Below, in pieces: positions 30,177 through 43,653 of a DNA stretch of 64,000 nucleotides. The notes under the pieces were generated by a model, which saw only the letters and a program-made list of their open reading frames with translations, was not told the origin of the DNA and ran no database searches. A program made the position numbers and the translations under genes. The first letter of the stretch is position 1, and every line of letters begins with the position of its first letter. This DNA comes from Pseudomonas saliphila (lineage in GTDB: Bacteria; Pseudomonadota; Gammaproteobacteria; Pseudomonadales; Pseudomonadaceae): positions 281,007 to 345,006 of the forward strand of contig NZ_VTVA01000003.1 in the NCBI RefSeq assembly GCF_008638345.1, read 5' to 3'.

Positions 30177-32418
30177 CTCAGGCAACCAAATCGACTTTCT
30201 CAACGCTCTTTTTCCAAAAGAGCTTCCGGAGACAGTCCGGCAAACTTCTCTGAGTTACCTGCAGCAGCTCTGCCTACCCCTACTTGAAGAGTGGCAACGC
30301 GCAGGTGAAATGACGGATCTACCCACTGAATATCTCACCTATCCGTCTCAGAATTTTCAAGCAACCACTACAGACAGAGCAGCCGCTTATAAAACCTTGG
30401 TCAGTTCAAAAATGTTGACGCTGTCACCGTTCGCATCTGCATTGAACACCCCCTGGGCCTCTCTCCCCAACGCCGCGAAGTACGAGCAGTGGTTGGGGCT
30501 AGTGATCCTGTGCTGCTGTAGTCTGCATATCAAAGGGGATCATAACAGTGCTATTGAATCGGCACTTCGGGAAATCCGCTTGATCGCAACAAGCGCCAAA
30601 CATAAACCGTTGCTGGAGCTGCTGCCGTCTCTACAAGATTTAGATTATCTCCTGCAACTGGACATGCATCTGAATGGGCTACGGAAGAGCCATCTCCACT
30701 TGCCTTCTGTACAACAGCTGGGGCTTGGATATCTGGCCGTTGTAATCCGGAGTGTTGCGCGAAAACGGAAAGGGGTTATTCGCCAGCGCGGCGAATCTTC
30801 CAGCCCAACCTCAGCCCCCCGAACCTCAGCCCCCCCAACCCCACAGACTGCAGCCAACTCTTTCGTCCCGTTGGTCGATACCGGCGTGGATGACCCGGAA
30901 TTTCGTATTGAAAAGCTGACTAGCTTCAGCAAAGCAACTGAAAACGAGGATGAGCCTACAACAATCGTCACAAGCGTTCCCTATCGATTTCACGATCGTA
31001 GCCTGCGCAAAAAGGAAATTGCTCTTCAGGCTATTCACAGCATACGAATTGCTGAGCAAATGCGGGTTCGGCAACAATCACTACCCTGCTCTTTCGAACA
31101 GGCCTCCGAGTGGGACATCAAGCATCTGCTTACCCATGCATTGTCGGCTTTAACCAGAAATGACCATACCGCTGGCTGGGTGTTGCTATCGCTGCTAAGT
31201 GGACGGGATCCCGGCTGGCACCTTGCCAATGCACATAAAGTACAGATCGCCATCATCAATAAAGTGCCTTCCCGTACCCTCACGCATCAGGTCCCTGCCG
31301 GCCACCAACCCCAGCACCTGGATGACCTATTACCCGCTGTGCTAAATACGCTTCACCTGCCACTACCTCGGCAGATGGACGCATGGGTTAAGTCTGCGCC
31401 ACTCCAGAGACCGCTACCGACGGCACAGGAAATAAGCGCTTGGCTGAAGGATGTAAACCAGGCACACAGTACCAGGCTGACTATGGGAAGAGTTAACCGC
31501 TATATGGAGCATTGGCTTCTGAATCAGGGTACAGATCGTGCTGTTATTTCACTACTGCGCGGGGACACCCATCAGGAGCGTCCTAGCCTTTCTTATAGCC
31601 ATCAGGAACGTATTGATGTGCTGGCACACCACTACCGTTTCGTTAACGCCATGTTCAACCTCGCAGGGCAGCAAGCTTCGCTACCGCCCATAAAGGCCAA
31701 ATCAGGCGCCCTCGGAAGCCGCCTGCACCTGCCCAGTCGAGTACTGCACAACCTGTTCAGCGTGCTTGCTCAAGCGTTCGACTTGGAAAAAGATTTCGTT
31801 AATTTCCACAACCAATACGTAGTTTACGTGTGGGCACTTCTGTCTTTCGTGACAGGCCATAGGGATGTAAACGCCCCCATGGGCCTGCTGTCAGACCTGA
31901 ACCCACTCCAGCAGACCTGGTGGATAAGCGACAAAGAACGAAGGCATGGCTTGGCTGCGCGGACGCTGGTCGTGCCTGCTACCGCTATTGAGCAAGTCAA
32001 CTTATATAAAGAGCACCTCAGCAATATCGCCAGCTACGCTCGCCTGAGTAATGCAACTGTATGCGCACGCTGCGAACGCACACTCAGCGGCGATGAGAAT
32101 TTATTATTTTTTTTGAATGAAAATGATGGAGCGGTTGTGCCTGTCGAAATTACCCCTGCCCGCCTGGCGCTCATCCTGGGGGAGCAGTTGCCCTGGGCAC
32201 GTAACTGGGGCAGACACCACATGCGCAGTGAGTTGCTGAGACACCAAGTCAGCCCCGAGGTGCTCGATGGCTGGATGGGTCACGAAGAACTGGGCGAAGA
32301 AGCAATGGGGCCATTTAGCCAACTCGGCATGAGCCAGCTCCGGCGTGTAGCTGACGTGATACAAGCCATCCTCACTCATCACGAAATCAAGGCGCTACCC
32401 GGATGGAAAACCCGCTGA
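30169..32418 (+). CDS. Large tyrosine-recombinase-like protein, nucleophile apparently lost
   Basis: About 749 residues. The first 500 residues are not recognisable; a low-complexity Pro/Ser/Thr linker lies at about 212-230. The last 200 look like a tyrosine recombinase catalytic domain. Counting from the GTG two codons upstream: Arg567 in TGHRDVN, a lysine at 591, HxxR as HHMR (685-688) and GH at 706-707. Where the nucleophilic Tyr is expected, the sequence reads GPFSQL, with Phe718 encoded TTT at 32314-32316. It also has a CxxC motif (CARCE, about residue 634). GTG 30163 is an alternative start. Possibly a catalytically inactive partner of the next gene. Confidence 0.75.
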   Translation: MTSSGNQIDFLNALFPKELPETVRQTSLSYLQQLCLPLLEEWQRAGEMTDLPTEYLTYPSQNFQATTTDRAAAYKTLVSSKMLTLSPFASALNTPWASLPNAAKYEQWLGLVILCCCSLHIKGDHNSAIESALREIRLIATSAKHKPLLELLPSLQDLDYLLQLDMHLNGLRKSHLHLPSVQQLGLGYLAVVIRSVARKRKGVIRQRGESSSPTSAPRTSAPPTPQTAANSFVPLVDTGVDDPEFRIEKLTSFSKATENEDEPTTIVTSVPYRFHDRSLRKKEIALQAIHSIRIAEQMRVRQQSLPCSFEQASEWDIKHLLTHALSALTRNDHTAGWVLLSLLSGRDPGWHLANAHKVQIAIINKVPSRTLTHQVPAGHQPQHLDDLLPAVLNTLHLPLPRQMDAWVKSAPLQRPLPTAQEISAWLKDVNQAHSTRLTMGRVNRYMEHWLLNQGTDRAVISLLRGDTHQERPSLSYSHQERIDVLAHHYRFVNAMFNLAGQQASLPPIKAKSGALGSRLHLPSRVLHNLFSVLAQAFDLEKDFVNFHNQYVVYVWALLSFVTGHRDVNAPMGLLSDLNPLQQTWWISDKERRHGLAARTLVVPATAIEQVNLYKEHLSNIASYARLSNATVCARCERTLSGDENLLFFLNENDGAVVPVEITPARLALILGEQLPWARNWGRHHMRSELLRHQVSPEVLDGWMGHEELGEEAMGPFSQLGMSQLRRVADVIQAILTHHEIKALPGWKTR

Positions 32419-35400
32419 CTACTGATGCCCAGCAAACCTATAGGAATGTTCGTCTTGGGCGCGATAGCCGCACCGCAGCGAGGCGCCGCGAGGACGAAAG
32501 AACCGTTCAGGCTGCTCTTACTATTCTTCAGGAAACCATCCCGGGACTATTCAGGGCACAGCCTGACGCGAGCCAGTTCGAAGAACTCTGGCCAAAAGCC
32601 GATAAGAAGATTGAGCAACACCTAGCCAACTTCAGAGCGTACCGCCGGGTTTACAGCTGGATCAGAAAGCAATTGGAAGCCGGAAATCAGGCAGGGATCT
32701 GGGCCATCGATATCCCGCCACCTATCATTACTCTCCGCCAACGCAAAACCACACGAAATCTGCGGCGGCACCAACACGCCAGGCTTGTTGCTCTGGCGGA
32801 GAGCGACTGGAAAGCGAGGTTAACAGCAGCAGACTCTGTTAGCCCGTCAAAGCAGTTGGCAAGACTGCTCCTGTCTTCGATCCTGTATGGCGGATTAAAC
32901 CGAGCACAGCTGTGGCCAGCTCTGGCTGAGGCGCTCAGCCAGCCCAAACCGCTATTCGGGAACAGTTCACTCTGCTGGGTTCCCTTGCACATAACCCCAG
33001 GGCAAGGCTGGGCCAGCAATCAGAGGCAACCGGTTGATAATGCAGACTCGGAAAAACCAGTCTGCGAGGTTCACTACTTTCCCGACCCGATTACTCTGGG
33101 CTTGTTACGCCAGTACCTGAGCAGCAAAGATGGAAAAAAACCGCAGGCTCCGGGCAATCTATCGGCCTGCCTTGAGCTTATCAATAAAGAGCTGAAAGCA
33201 TCCTTCACCCAACGCCAGCTTGAATGGGGCGGAATCACGGTAGCTGAAAGCCAGCCAGGCGTTGAGTTACCGCAAGTCCTGGTTGAATACGCGACAGGGA
33301 GACAGCCGAGTAGCAGCCTACCCACGTGTTATTGGAACCGTTTGCTACAACCCAGCATCGGCCCATGCGATGAGTATCTATTTGCAGACTTCGCGGTTTT
33401 CAGCGGCCCCGTATCCAAGCTGGGCAGGACACCTTCCAAGAAGCAACGTCAGACCCATATATTGTCCAAACTGACTCGCATATTCAGAGTTGATCCCGCC
33501 AAGCCTAGGGCCAAACGCCAGTTGATTACCGAGCTCGCTGCGCTGGCAGACGAATGCGAGAAAACCTCTGAACAGGTGCTGCTTGGCTGGCTAATCCATC
33601 ATCTCAATGAGCGTGGTAACGCTGAGTCTACCGCACGTCGATACATGAATACGGTTGCTGCGGAATGGCTCAACGCTACAGAATCACATGACCTGTTGAG
33701 CTTTGACCAGGAAGACTTCCAGTCTCTGTACTCGCATATACTGGACACACAACGCAGCCAGAAGGAGCGCTCGTACCGCGCTGGGCGGCTGGAGGATCTG
33801 CACCAGTTTGGTGTTCAGACAATGGACTTTCCGCCACTCCATGAGCCATTGCAAGAAGGCACCGGTACCATTCCTCATGTCAGCGCTGCCATCGTGGATG
33901 AACCTCTTTTTTCTGGGCTGCTATTACAGTGCGACCAGTTCAAAGATATAACTCCGCCTCACCGCACCATGCTCAAATGTTTTCTGATCATGGCTTTCAG
34001 GACTGCCCTGCGTCCTGGTGAAATAGCCAAGCTGCGCTTGCGGGATATTGAGCCTTCCCCGGATGCCTGGTTGTTTGTTCGCGACAACAAGCACGGCAGC
34101 AACAAAACAGCAGCAGCGTTGCGTAAGGTCCCCCTTTTCCCACTGCTGACGGAACCAGAAAGTCAGTTAATGCGCGACTTTATCCGAAGCAGGCGCCTTT
34201 ACAGCCAAAGTAGTGCAGAGCTGTTGTTTCACCAACCGGACAACCCCAGAGAACCTCTGGATACGGGAACACTGTCCATCGCAGTGAAAAAAATTCTTGC
34301 GGATGTGAGCGGGGGCATCAACTACCGGCTTTATCATCTGCGCCACAGCGCCCTGACACGTCTCCAGTTGTTGATACACCATGATCAAGTTTCACTCCCA
34401 GCTGAAGTAGATGCCCTTCTGCCCTACCCACCCATGCATCGGCAAGCCCTGCTAGAAAAGCTCTGTGGTCAAGGCCGCCTGAGGGACCGATACCAGGCAA
34501 TCGCCGTTTTGGCCGGCCATAGCAGCCCCGGCATGACTCTCAGCACCTACATGCACTTCAGCGACCTGCTTCTCGCCCTACACTTGCAGGAAAATACCCG
34601 CGAACTATCAAGCACCGAAGCGTTCGCACTGCTAGGCCTGCGACGCCACCGCATCAGCCACATGCGTAGAAACAACTTGCCAATCACACCAACAGCATTA
34701 GCAGGCTTTCTGCATAAGCGGCTAACTCGATTTATTAAAACACCGCCACCCAGCCGGGCTGATGGAAGGTTCCACCTTACTAAAACAGCCAAGATGCGCA
34801 TGGACCAAACAGCCTACGCCAAAGCACTGGGTGTACTGGGCAAGATCCAGGCGGGCCAGGACCCTACTGAAACAGCCATGTATTACCAGCTGCCTCCAGA
34901 GCAAATAAACCATTGGCTCCAGGCGGCACAAGCTTTACGAGAACTGAAAACCACCAAGAACGCATCGCGCTTGTTCCCGAAAAGTCGCCGTCATCATTTG
35001 CTGCCGCCAGATCCTGTCGACGTAGCAGAAAAACGTGATCTGGCCGCTGCACACCATCATTGCCGAAAACTCTTTGCAAAAAGCCATAGTCGCCCTGAGC
35101 TGCTTTGGTTGATCGAATACACCTTGACCCACATCAACAGCGCCCACTCCGGCATCACTTTCCACAGTGCCCAAGACTTTAAACGGTACATGAGGACAAT
35201 GACCCAGATATTTGAGTGGCCGCGCTGGCGTTTGCATATTGGTGTTACGGACACCGAAACGTTATCTCAGTGGCGCTGCGGTCGCCTGCTGATGGAATAC
35301 AGCCTGATGAAGCAGGAGGCAAGATTCGCCCATGGAAAAGGGATACTGAAACTCCGCCACCCGGAGGAAAAAGGTCGAACGGAAGCGGGCAAGAAAGGGT

Positions 35401-35486
35401 ACTCATCGCACACGCTTATCACCTTGTTCCATCGGCTGGCTATCATCCTGTTCAAACCTGATGAGATTCGTGCCTGGCAAGACTGA
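32403..35486 (+). CDS. Very large tyrosine recombinase/integrase
   Basis: 1027 residues, far longer than a usual 350-450-residue integrase. The catalytic domain is about residues 500-730: Arg537 (TALRPGEIAKLRLRDI), Lys575 (ALRKVPLF), the box II YHLRHSALTR in which the first His of HxxR is Tyr644 with Arg647 kept, His706 (LAGHSSPG) and nucleophile Tyr716 (LSTYMHFSD). About 300 extra residues follow, helical and basic, with GLRRHRISHMRRNNLPIT resembling a helix-turn-helix. It overlaps the previous gene by 16 bases. Presumably the active integrase of the island at tRNA-Asp. Confidence 0.82.
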   Translation: MENPLTTDAQQTYRNVRLGRDSRTAARRREDERTVQAALTILQETIPGLFRAQPDASQFEELWPKADKKIEQHLANFRAYRRVYSWIRKQLEAGNQAGIWAIDIPPPIITLRQRKTTRNLRRHQHARLVALAESDWKARLTAADSVSPSKQLARLLLSSILYGGLNRAQLWPALAEALSQPKPLFGNSSLCWVPLHITPGQGWASNQRQPVDNADSEKPVCEVHYFPDPITLGLLRQYLSSKDGKKPQAPGNLSACLELINKELKASFTQRQLEWGGITVAESQPGVELPQVLVEYATGRQPSSSLPTCYWNRLLQPSIGPCDEYLFADFAVFSGPVSKLGRTPSKKQRQTHILSKLTRIFRVDPAKPRAKRQLITELAALADECEKTSEQVLLGWLIHHLNERGNAESTARRYMNTVAAEWLNATESHDLLSFDQEDFQSLYSHILDTQRSQKERSYRAGRLEDLHQFGVQTMDFPPLHEPLQEGTGTIPHVSAAIVDEPLFSGLLLQCDQFKDITPPHRTMLKCFLIMAFRTALRPGEIAKLRLRDIEPSPDAWLFVRDNKHGSNKTAAALRKVPLFPLLTEPESQLMRDFIRSRRLYSQSSAELLFHQPDNPREPLDTGTLSIAVKKILADVSGGINYRLYHLRHSALTRLQLLIHHDQVSLPAEVDALLPYPPMHRQALLEKLCGQGRLRDRYQAIAVLAGHSSPGMTLSTYMHFSDLLLALHLQENTRELSSTEAFALLGLRRHRISHMRRNNLPITPTALAGFLHKRLTRFIKTPPPSRADGRFHLTKTAKMRMDQTAYAKALGVLGKIQAGQDPTETAMYYQLPPEQINHWLQAAQALRELKTTKNASRLFPKSRRHHLLPPDPVDVAEKRDLAAAHHHCRKLFAKSHSRPELLWLIEYTLTHINSAHSGITFHSAQDFKRYMRTMTQIFEWPRWRLHIGVTDTETLSQWRCGRLLMEYSLMKQEARFAHGKGILKLRHPEEKGRTEAGKKGYSSHTLITLFHRLAIILFKPDEIRAWQD

Positions 35487-35804
35487 AGCGTCGGCGTAAT
35501 CCCGTAATTACTTTGAATCGCCCGAGCTGCGCCACACTTGAAGCAGTGCATACACGATCATCGCTGCCAGCTGCGTTGATGGTTTGGCCCAAGGTGTCAG
35601 CAAATAGGTCTGGTCTCGACTGTGTCGTCGCAACCCGAGGCCGGCATCCCCAGTCAACAAGCAGCCTGCTCCCTGCTGAGCCCTCAGCGCTTTAAGGCAT
35701 CCAGACAACGGCGCAGTTATCCGACAGGTTCGCCTCCATTCCGTAAGCGTATGGGGAATACACCTTGCGCTGATCAACCCGGCATCCACCGATGCGGCAG
35801 TAGT
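35487..35804. other. Non-coding gap between the recombinase trio and the IS21 element
   Basis: 318 bp without a supportable gene. A minus-strand frame ends in TPWAKPSTQLAAMIVYALLQ, which looks like the tail of a membrane protein, but it is too short to identify and is probably a decayed remnant. Confidence 0.4.
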
Positions 35805-35932
35805 TGCGTATTCCACGCTGACTCGGACACCCATTCCACGCGCATCCGGACAGTGATTCCAGGCTGATCCGGACACTTATTCCACGAGTATCCGGACACC
35901 GATTCCACGGCCATTCGGACACTTTTCAGGCA
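35805..35932. repeat. IS21 left terminal repeat array
   Basis: Five tandem units of 22-24 bp of the pattern ATTCCACGnnnATCCGGACAC (units vary: CTCGGACAC, ATCCGGACAG, ATTCGGACAC). In IS21 these are transposase-binding sites. They end about 60 bp before istA. Confidence 0.85.
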
Positions 35933-35991
35933 AGCAGCGACGTAGGATAACTCACTATCATCGGCCTCTTTTTCGAAGCGAAGGGGTCATT

Positions 35992-37521
35992 GTGGAGCGT
36001 TTATCTATGCGTAAGATTCGAGAGGTGCTGCGCCTCAAGTTCGACTGCGGTCTGTCCGTCCGCAAAATCGCCCGCAGCCTTGGCGTTGGCCGCAGCACCG
36101 TCGGCGACTATCTCAGCCGCTTTGCCGCCAGCGGCCTCACTTGGCCCTGTGCGTTGTCCGATGTTGAGCTGGAACAGCAGCTGTTCCAGCCGACCCCGGT
36201 GGTACCCAGCGAGCAGCGGCCACTGCCCGATTGGTCTTGGGTACATGCCGAACTGCGCCGCCCTGGCGTGACCCTGGCACTGCTCTGGCAGGAATACCGG
36301 CTGGTGCACCCGCAGGGCTATCAGTACAGCTGGTTCTGTGACCACTACCGGGCCTGGCAGGGCAAGCTGGATGTGGTGATGCGCCAGGAGCACCGCGTCG
36401 GCGAGAAGCTGTTCGTCGACTACGCCGGGCAGACGGTACCGGTGATCGACCCCCACAGCGGCGAGATCCGTCAGGCGCAGGTGTTTGTCGCAGTGCTCGG
36501 CGCTTCCAGCTACACCTTCGCCGAGGCCACCTGGTCGCAGCAGTTGCCGGACTGGCTGGGCTCCCATGCCTGCTGCTTCGCCTTCCTTGGCGGAGTGCCG
36601 GAGATCGTGGTGCCGGACAACCTGCGCAGTGCGGTGAGCAAGGCCCATCGTTACGAGCCGGACATCAACCCCAGCTACCGCGACCTGGCCGAGCACTATG
36701 GCGTGGCGGTAGTGCCGGCGCGGGCGCGTAAGCCTCGCGACAAGGCCAAGGCCGAGGTTGGCGTGCAGGTGGTCGAGCGCTGGATCCTCGCCGCCCTGCG
36801 CCATCGCCAGTTCTTCTCCCTGGACGAGCTCAACACCGCCATCGCTGTGTTGCTGGAGCGGCTCAATCATCGGCCCTTCAAGAAACTGCCGGGCTCCCGC
36901 CAGTCGGCCTTCAACAGCTTGGATCGTCCGGCCCTGCGCCCGCTGCCGGAGCAGCCCTACGTCTACGCCGAGTGGAAGAAAGCGCGAGTGCACATCGACT
37001 ACCACGTCGAGGTCGACGGGCATTACTACTCGGTGCCCTACCAGCTGGTGAAAAAGCAGCTGGAGGTTCGCCTGACGGCCCGCACCGTAGAGTGCTTCCA
37101 CGCCAACCAACGGGTGGCCAGCCACGTACGCTCCCAGCACAAGGGCCGTCACAGCACGCAGGTCGAGCACATGCCCAAGAGCCATCGCGAGCATGCCGAG
37201 TGGACGCCGCAACGGCTGATCCGCTGGGCTGAACAGACCGGCCCGAACACCGCCGGGGTCATAGGCCACATCCTCGAACGGCGCGTCCATCCACAGCATG
37301 GCTACCGCGCCTGCCTGGGCATCCTGCGCCTTAGCAAGGCCCATGGCGAAGTGCGTTTGGAGCTGGCCTGCCGACGCGCCCTGAGCCTCGGCGCGTGCAG
37401 CTACAAGAGCCTCGAATCCATCCTGCGTCAGGGTCTGGAGAGCCTACCCTTGGCGCAACAGAACCTGCCCCTACTGCCGGACGACCACGCCAACCTGCGC
37501 GGTCCCGGCTACTACCACTGA
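35992..37521 (+). CDS. istA: IS21-family transposase IstA
   Basis: 509-residue DDE transposase with an N-terminal helix-turn-helix (GLSVRKIARSLGVGRSTVGD), an rve integrase core (EKLFVDYAGQTVPVIDPHSG with the first Asp, EIVVPDNLRSAVSKAHR with the second, KPRDKAKAEVGVQVVER with the Glu) and a C-terminal Mu-transposase-like domain (HYYSVPYQLVKKQLEVRL). Starts at GTG 35992; ATG six codons on (36007) is an alternative. High-GC codon use unlike the recombinase trio before it. Confidence 0.93.
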   Translation: MERLSMRKIREVLRLKFDCGLSVRKIARSLGVGRSTVGDYLSRFAASGLTWPCALSDVELEQQLFQPTPVVPSEQRPLPDWSWVHAELRRPGVTLALLWQEYRLVHPQGYQYSWFCDHYRAWQGKLDVVMRQEHRVGEKLFVDYAGQTVPVIDPHSGEIRQAQVFVAVLGASSYTFAEATWSQQLPDWLGSHACCFAFLGGVPEIVVPDNLRSAVSKAHRYEPDINPSYRDLAEHYGVAVVPARARKPRDKAKAEVGVQVVERWILAALRHRQFFSLDELNTAIAVLLERLNHRPFKKLPGSRQSAFNSLDRPALRPLPEQPYVYAEWKKARVHIDYHVEVDGHYYSVPYQLVKKQLEVRLTARTVECFHANQRVASHVRSQHKGRHSTQVEHMPKSHREHAEWTPQRLIRWAEQTGPNTAGVIGHILERRVHPQHGYRACLGILRLSKAHGEVRLELACRRALSLGACSYKSLESILRQGLESLPLAQQNLPLLPDDHANLRGPGYYH

Positions 37522-37537
37522 ACAAAGGAATCCCACC

Positions 37538-38293
37538 ATGCTGCCCCATCCAACCCTGGACAAGCTCCAGACCCTGCGCCTCAATGGCATGCTTAAGGCC
37601 CTCGCCGAGCAACTGAAAACCCCTGACATCGACAGCCTGAGCTTCGAGGAGCGTCTTGGCCTGCTGGTCGACCGTGAACTCACCGAACGCGACGACAAGC
37701 GCCTGAGCAGCCGCCTGCGCCAGGCCAGGCTACGCCACAACGCCTGCCTCGAAGACATTGACTACCGCAGCCAGCGAGGGCTGGACAAGGCGCTGATCCT
37801 GCAACTGGGCAGCGGTCAGTGGTTGCGCGACGGACTCAACCTGATCATCAGCGGTGCCACCGGCGTGGGCAAGACCTGGCTGGCCTGCGCTCTGGCTAAT
37901 CAGGCCTGCCGGCAAGGCTATAGCGTGCGCTACCTGCGCCTGCCACGTCTGCTGGAGGAACTGGGACTGGCCCATGGCGACGGGCGCTTCACCAAGCTGA
38001 TGAATGCCTACGCCAAGACCGACCTGCTGATCCTCGATGACTGGGGACTGGCCCCGTTCAGCGCTGAACAGCGCCGCGACATGCTGGAGCTACTGGACGA
38101 TCGCTACGGCCAGCGCTCGACCTTGGTGACCAGCCAGATGCCAGTGGATAACTGGCACGAACTGATTGGCGACCCGACTCTAGCCGACGCCATCCTCGAT
38201 CGCCTGGTGCACAACGCTTACCGGATCAACCTCAAGGGCGAATCGATGCGCCGCCGGCCAAAGCAGTTGACGGCACCGAGCACCTCGGACTAA
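37538..38293 (+). CDS. istB: IS21-family helper ATPase IstB
   Basis: 251-residue AAA+ ATPase that assists IstA. Walker A GATGVGKTWLACALANQAC about residue 105, Walker B LLILDDWGL about residue 165, and the C-terminal DRLVHNAYRINLKGESMR. Begins 16 bp after istA with AAAGGA before the ATG. Confidence 0.95.
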   Translation: MLPHPTLDKLQTLRLNGMLKALAEQLKTPDIDSLSFEERLGLLVDRELTERDDKRLSSRLRQARLRHNACLEDIDYRSQRGLDKALILQLGSGQWLRDGLNLIISGATGVGKTWLACALANQACRQGYSVRYLRLPRLLEELGLAHGDGRFTKLMNAYAKTDLLILDDWGLAPFSAEQRRDMLELLDDRYGQRSTLVTSQMPVDNWHELIGDPTLADAILDRLVHNAYRINLKGESMRRRPKQLTAPSTSD

Positions 38294-38327
38294 GAATGCC
38301 ACCCCTGCGTCGCTGCGCTCCGACTGC

Positions 38328-38398
38328 CTGTCCGGATGAGCGTGGAACGACTGTCCGGATAAGCCTGGACTGGGTGTCCGAATGGCGTGGAATCCGCA
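38328..38398. repeat. IS21 right terminal repeat array
   Basis: Three units in inverted orientation to the left array: CTGTCCGGATGAGCGTGGAA, CTGTCCGGATAAGCCTGGA and GTGTCCGAATGGCGTGGAAT, ending CCGCA. Confidence 0.85.
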
Positions 38399-38526
38399 CC
38401 TTGCGGGTTTGCTTGCGCTTGCCAGCGTACTCGGCGTCGGCGAAGGTCATCTGCTTCATCGGGAAACTCGGTGGGTGGGGTCGCGGTATTTTGCCAAATC
38501 AGAAAGTCTTTTTCAGAGTTTCCCTA
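38399..38526 (-). mobile_element. IS5-family remnant, end plus first codons of transposase
   Basis: On the minus strand an IS end (GGGAAACTCTGAAAAAGACT) leads to an ATG at 38459 and codons for MKQMTFADAEYAGKRKQTRK, the N-terminus of an IS5-family transposase. The frame then stops being transposase exactly where the IS21 right end begins (38398). The rest of the IS5 element is not found on the left side of the IS21 element. Confidence 0.75.
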
Positions 38527-38566
38527 GGCTGACAAGCCAAGCGCTGGATCGCAACCATCCATCACC

Positions 38567-42972
<4,406 letters not shown>

Positions 42973-43060
42973 TTGATCACCTTTCGCAATATTGCTGGCC
43001 GCACAATTGCGGTTCGCGATGCAAAGGGTAGAAATTCCTTGTTAACGCACTGCTTCTAAA

Positions 43061-43080
43061 GGATGACATTTCGATGAATA
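43061..43080 (-). promoter_or_regulatory. Possible Pho box upstream of ptxA
   Basis: On the minus strand TATTCATCGAAATGTCATCC contains two half sites, TTCAT and GTCAT, 11 bp apart, as in PhoB direct repeats (CTGTCAT-N4-CTGTCAY). The downstream half is good and the upstream one degenerate. In P. stutzeri ptx expression depends on phosphate starvation through PhoB. Confidence 0.5.
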
Positions 43081-43653
43081 CTTCGAATCTGCCGTAGCGG
43101 GCGGCAAGCGAAGCCGTGGAAGAACGGGCGCAACGTAGCGTCTTTCTTCACGCGGGATACAGGAGGCTTTGATTGATACTGCTGCGGATTCGCTACAGTA
43201 ACGTTGGGCCAGAACGTAATGCCATCCAAGCAAGAGAGCGCACACTAGCGGACTATAGGAGACATTCTATTCTTGCCCGTCGATTGACCTAGGCCGTTAT
43301 GTGGCTGGCTGTGCGGCTCCTTCTGTTGTGTAAGGCTTTGAAAAATCACCATGCCACCCTCGCCCACGACATCGATCAGTTATTCAGAAATTGCAACGAC
43401 TAGTAGCCGGGGCCCTCCGGTGAGCCCCTTGTGAACGCAGTCGCCAAACATACCAGGCCCGGATGCCTTGCCTACCGCTGCGCCAGCTGTGCGCTACGCC
43501 CTAAGAGCCAAGCGGCCCGATCCCTAATGAACATTGATATGTGAACATTAGTCTCCGTAGACCTTGCGAAAACCCAGAGCAGGTTGGGTTATGGGGCGCT
43601 CATGAACAATTAACATCGCCCATAAGTTAAATTGGCTATTCACCGCTGAAGAA
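43081..43653. other. Non-coding gap between ptxA and the VIT1-like gene
   Basis: No gene is well supported. On the plus strand a short frame (VMWLAVRL...HATLAHDIDQLFRNCND then stop, ending 43403) resembles the tail of a transposase and may be an IS relic. A minus-strand frame over 43042-43245 has no family features or ribosome site. Confidence 0.4.

Larger units (their letters stand above)
35805..38398 (+). mobile_element. IS21-family insertion sequence (istA-istB)
   Basis: 2,594 bp. The left end TGCGTATTCCACGC and the right end (reverse complement TGCGGATTCCACGC) match. Several subterminal repeats of the type ATTCCACG...ATCCGGACAC follow at each end, the hallmark of IS21 elements. It carries istA and istB. 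No direct target duplication is visible on the flanks (left TAGT, right CCTT), so adjacent DNA has probably rearranged since insertion. The right end lies inside an IS5-family remnant. Confidence 0.9.

Noticed and set aside
29604..35486. Assignment of the recombinase trio to the gamma-mobile-trio (GmtX/Y/Z) or to Tn554-type TnpABC
   Set aside because: Both have three genes with recombinase domains, but to my knowledge the sizes and order (190, about 750 and 1027 residues) do not fit either. Left unnamed.
35805..35932. CRISPR array
   Set aside because: The regularly spaced repeats of about 23 bp are imperfect, have no unique spacers, and mirror the other end of an IS21 element; they are terminal transposase-binding repeats.
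36001..37344. 447-codon open frame antisense to istA
   Set aside because: It is a high-GC shadow of the IS21 transposase; the sense frame has clear DDE and helix-turn-helix motifs and the antisense one has none.
43042..43245. 67-codon minus-strand frame upstream of ptxA
   Set aside because: No ribosome site, no family features, and it overlaps the candidate Pho box.
43290..43403. Transposase tail ending HATLAHDIDQLFRNCND
   Set aside because: Too short to identify; mentioned only as a possible relic in the gap description.
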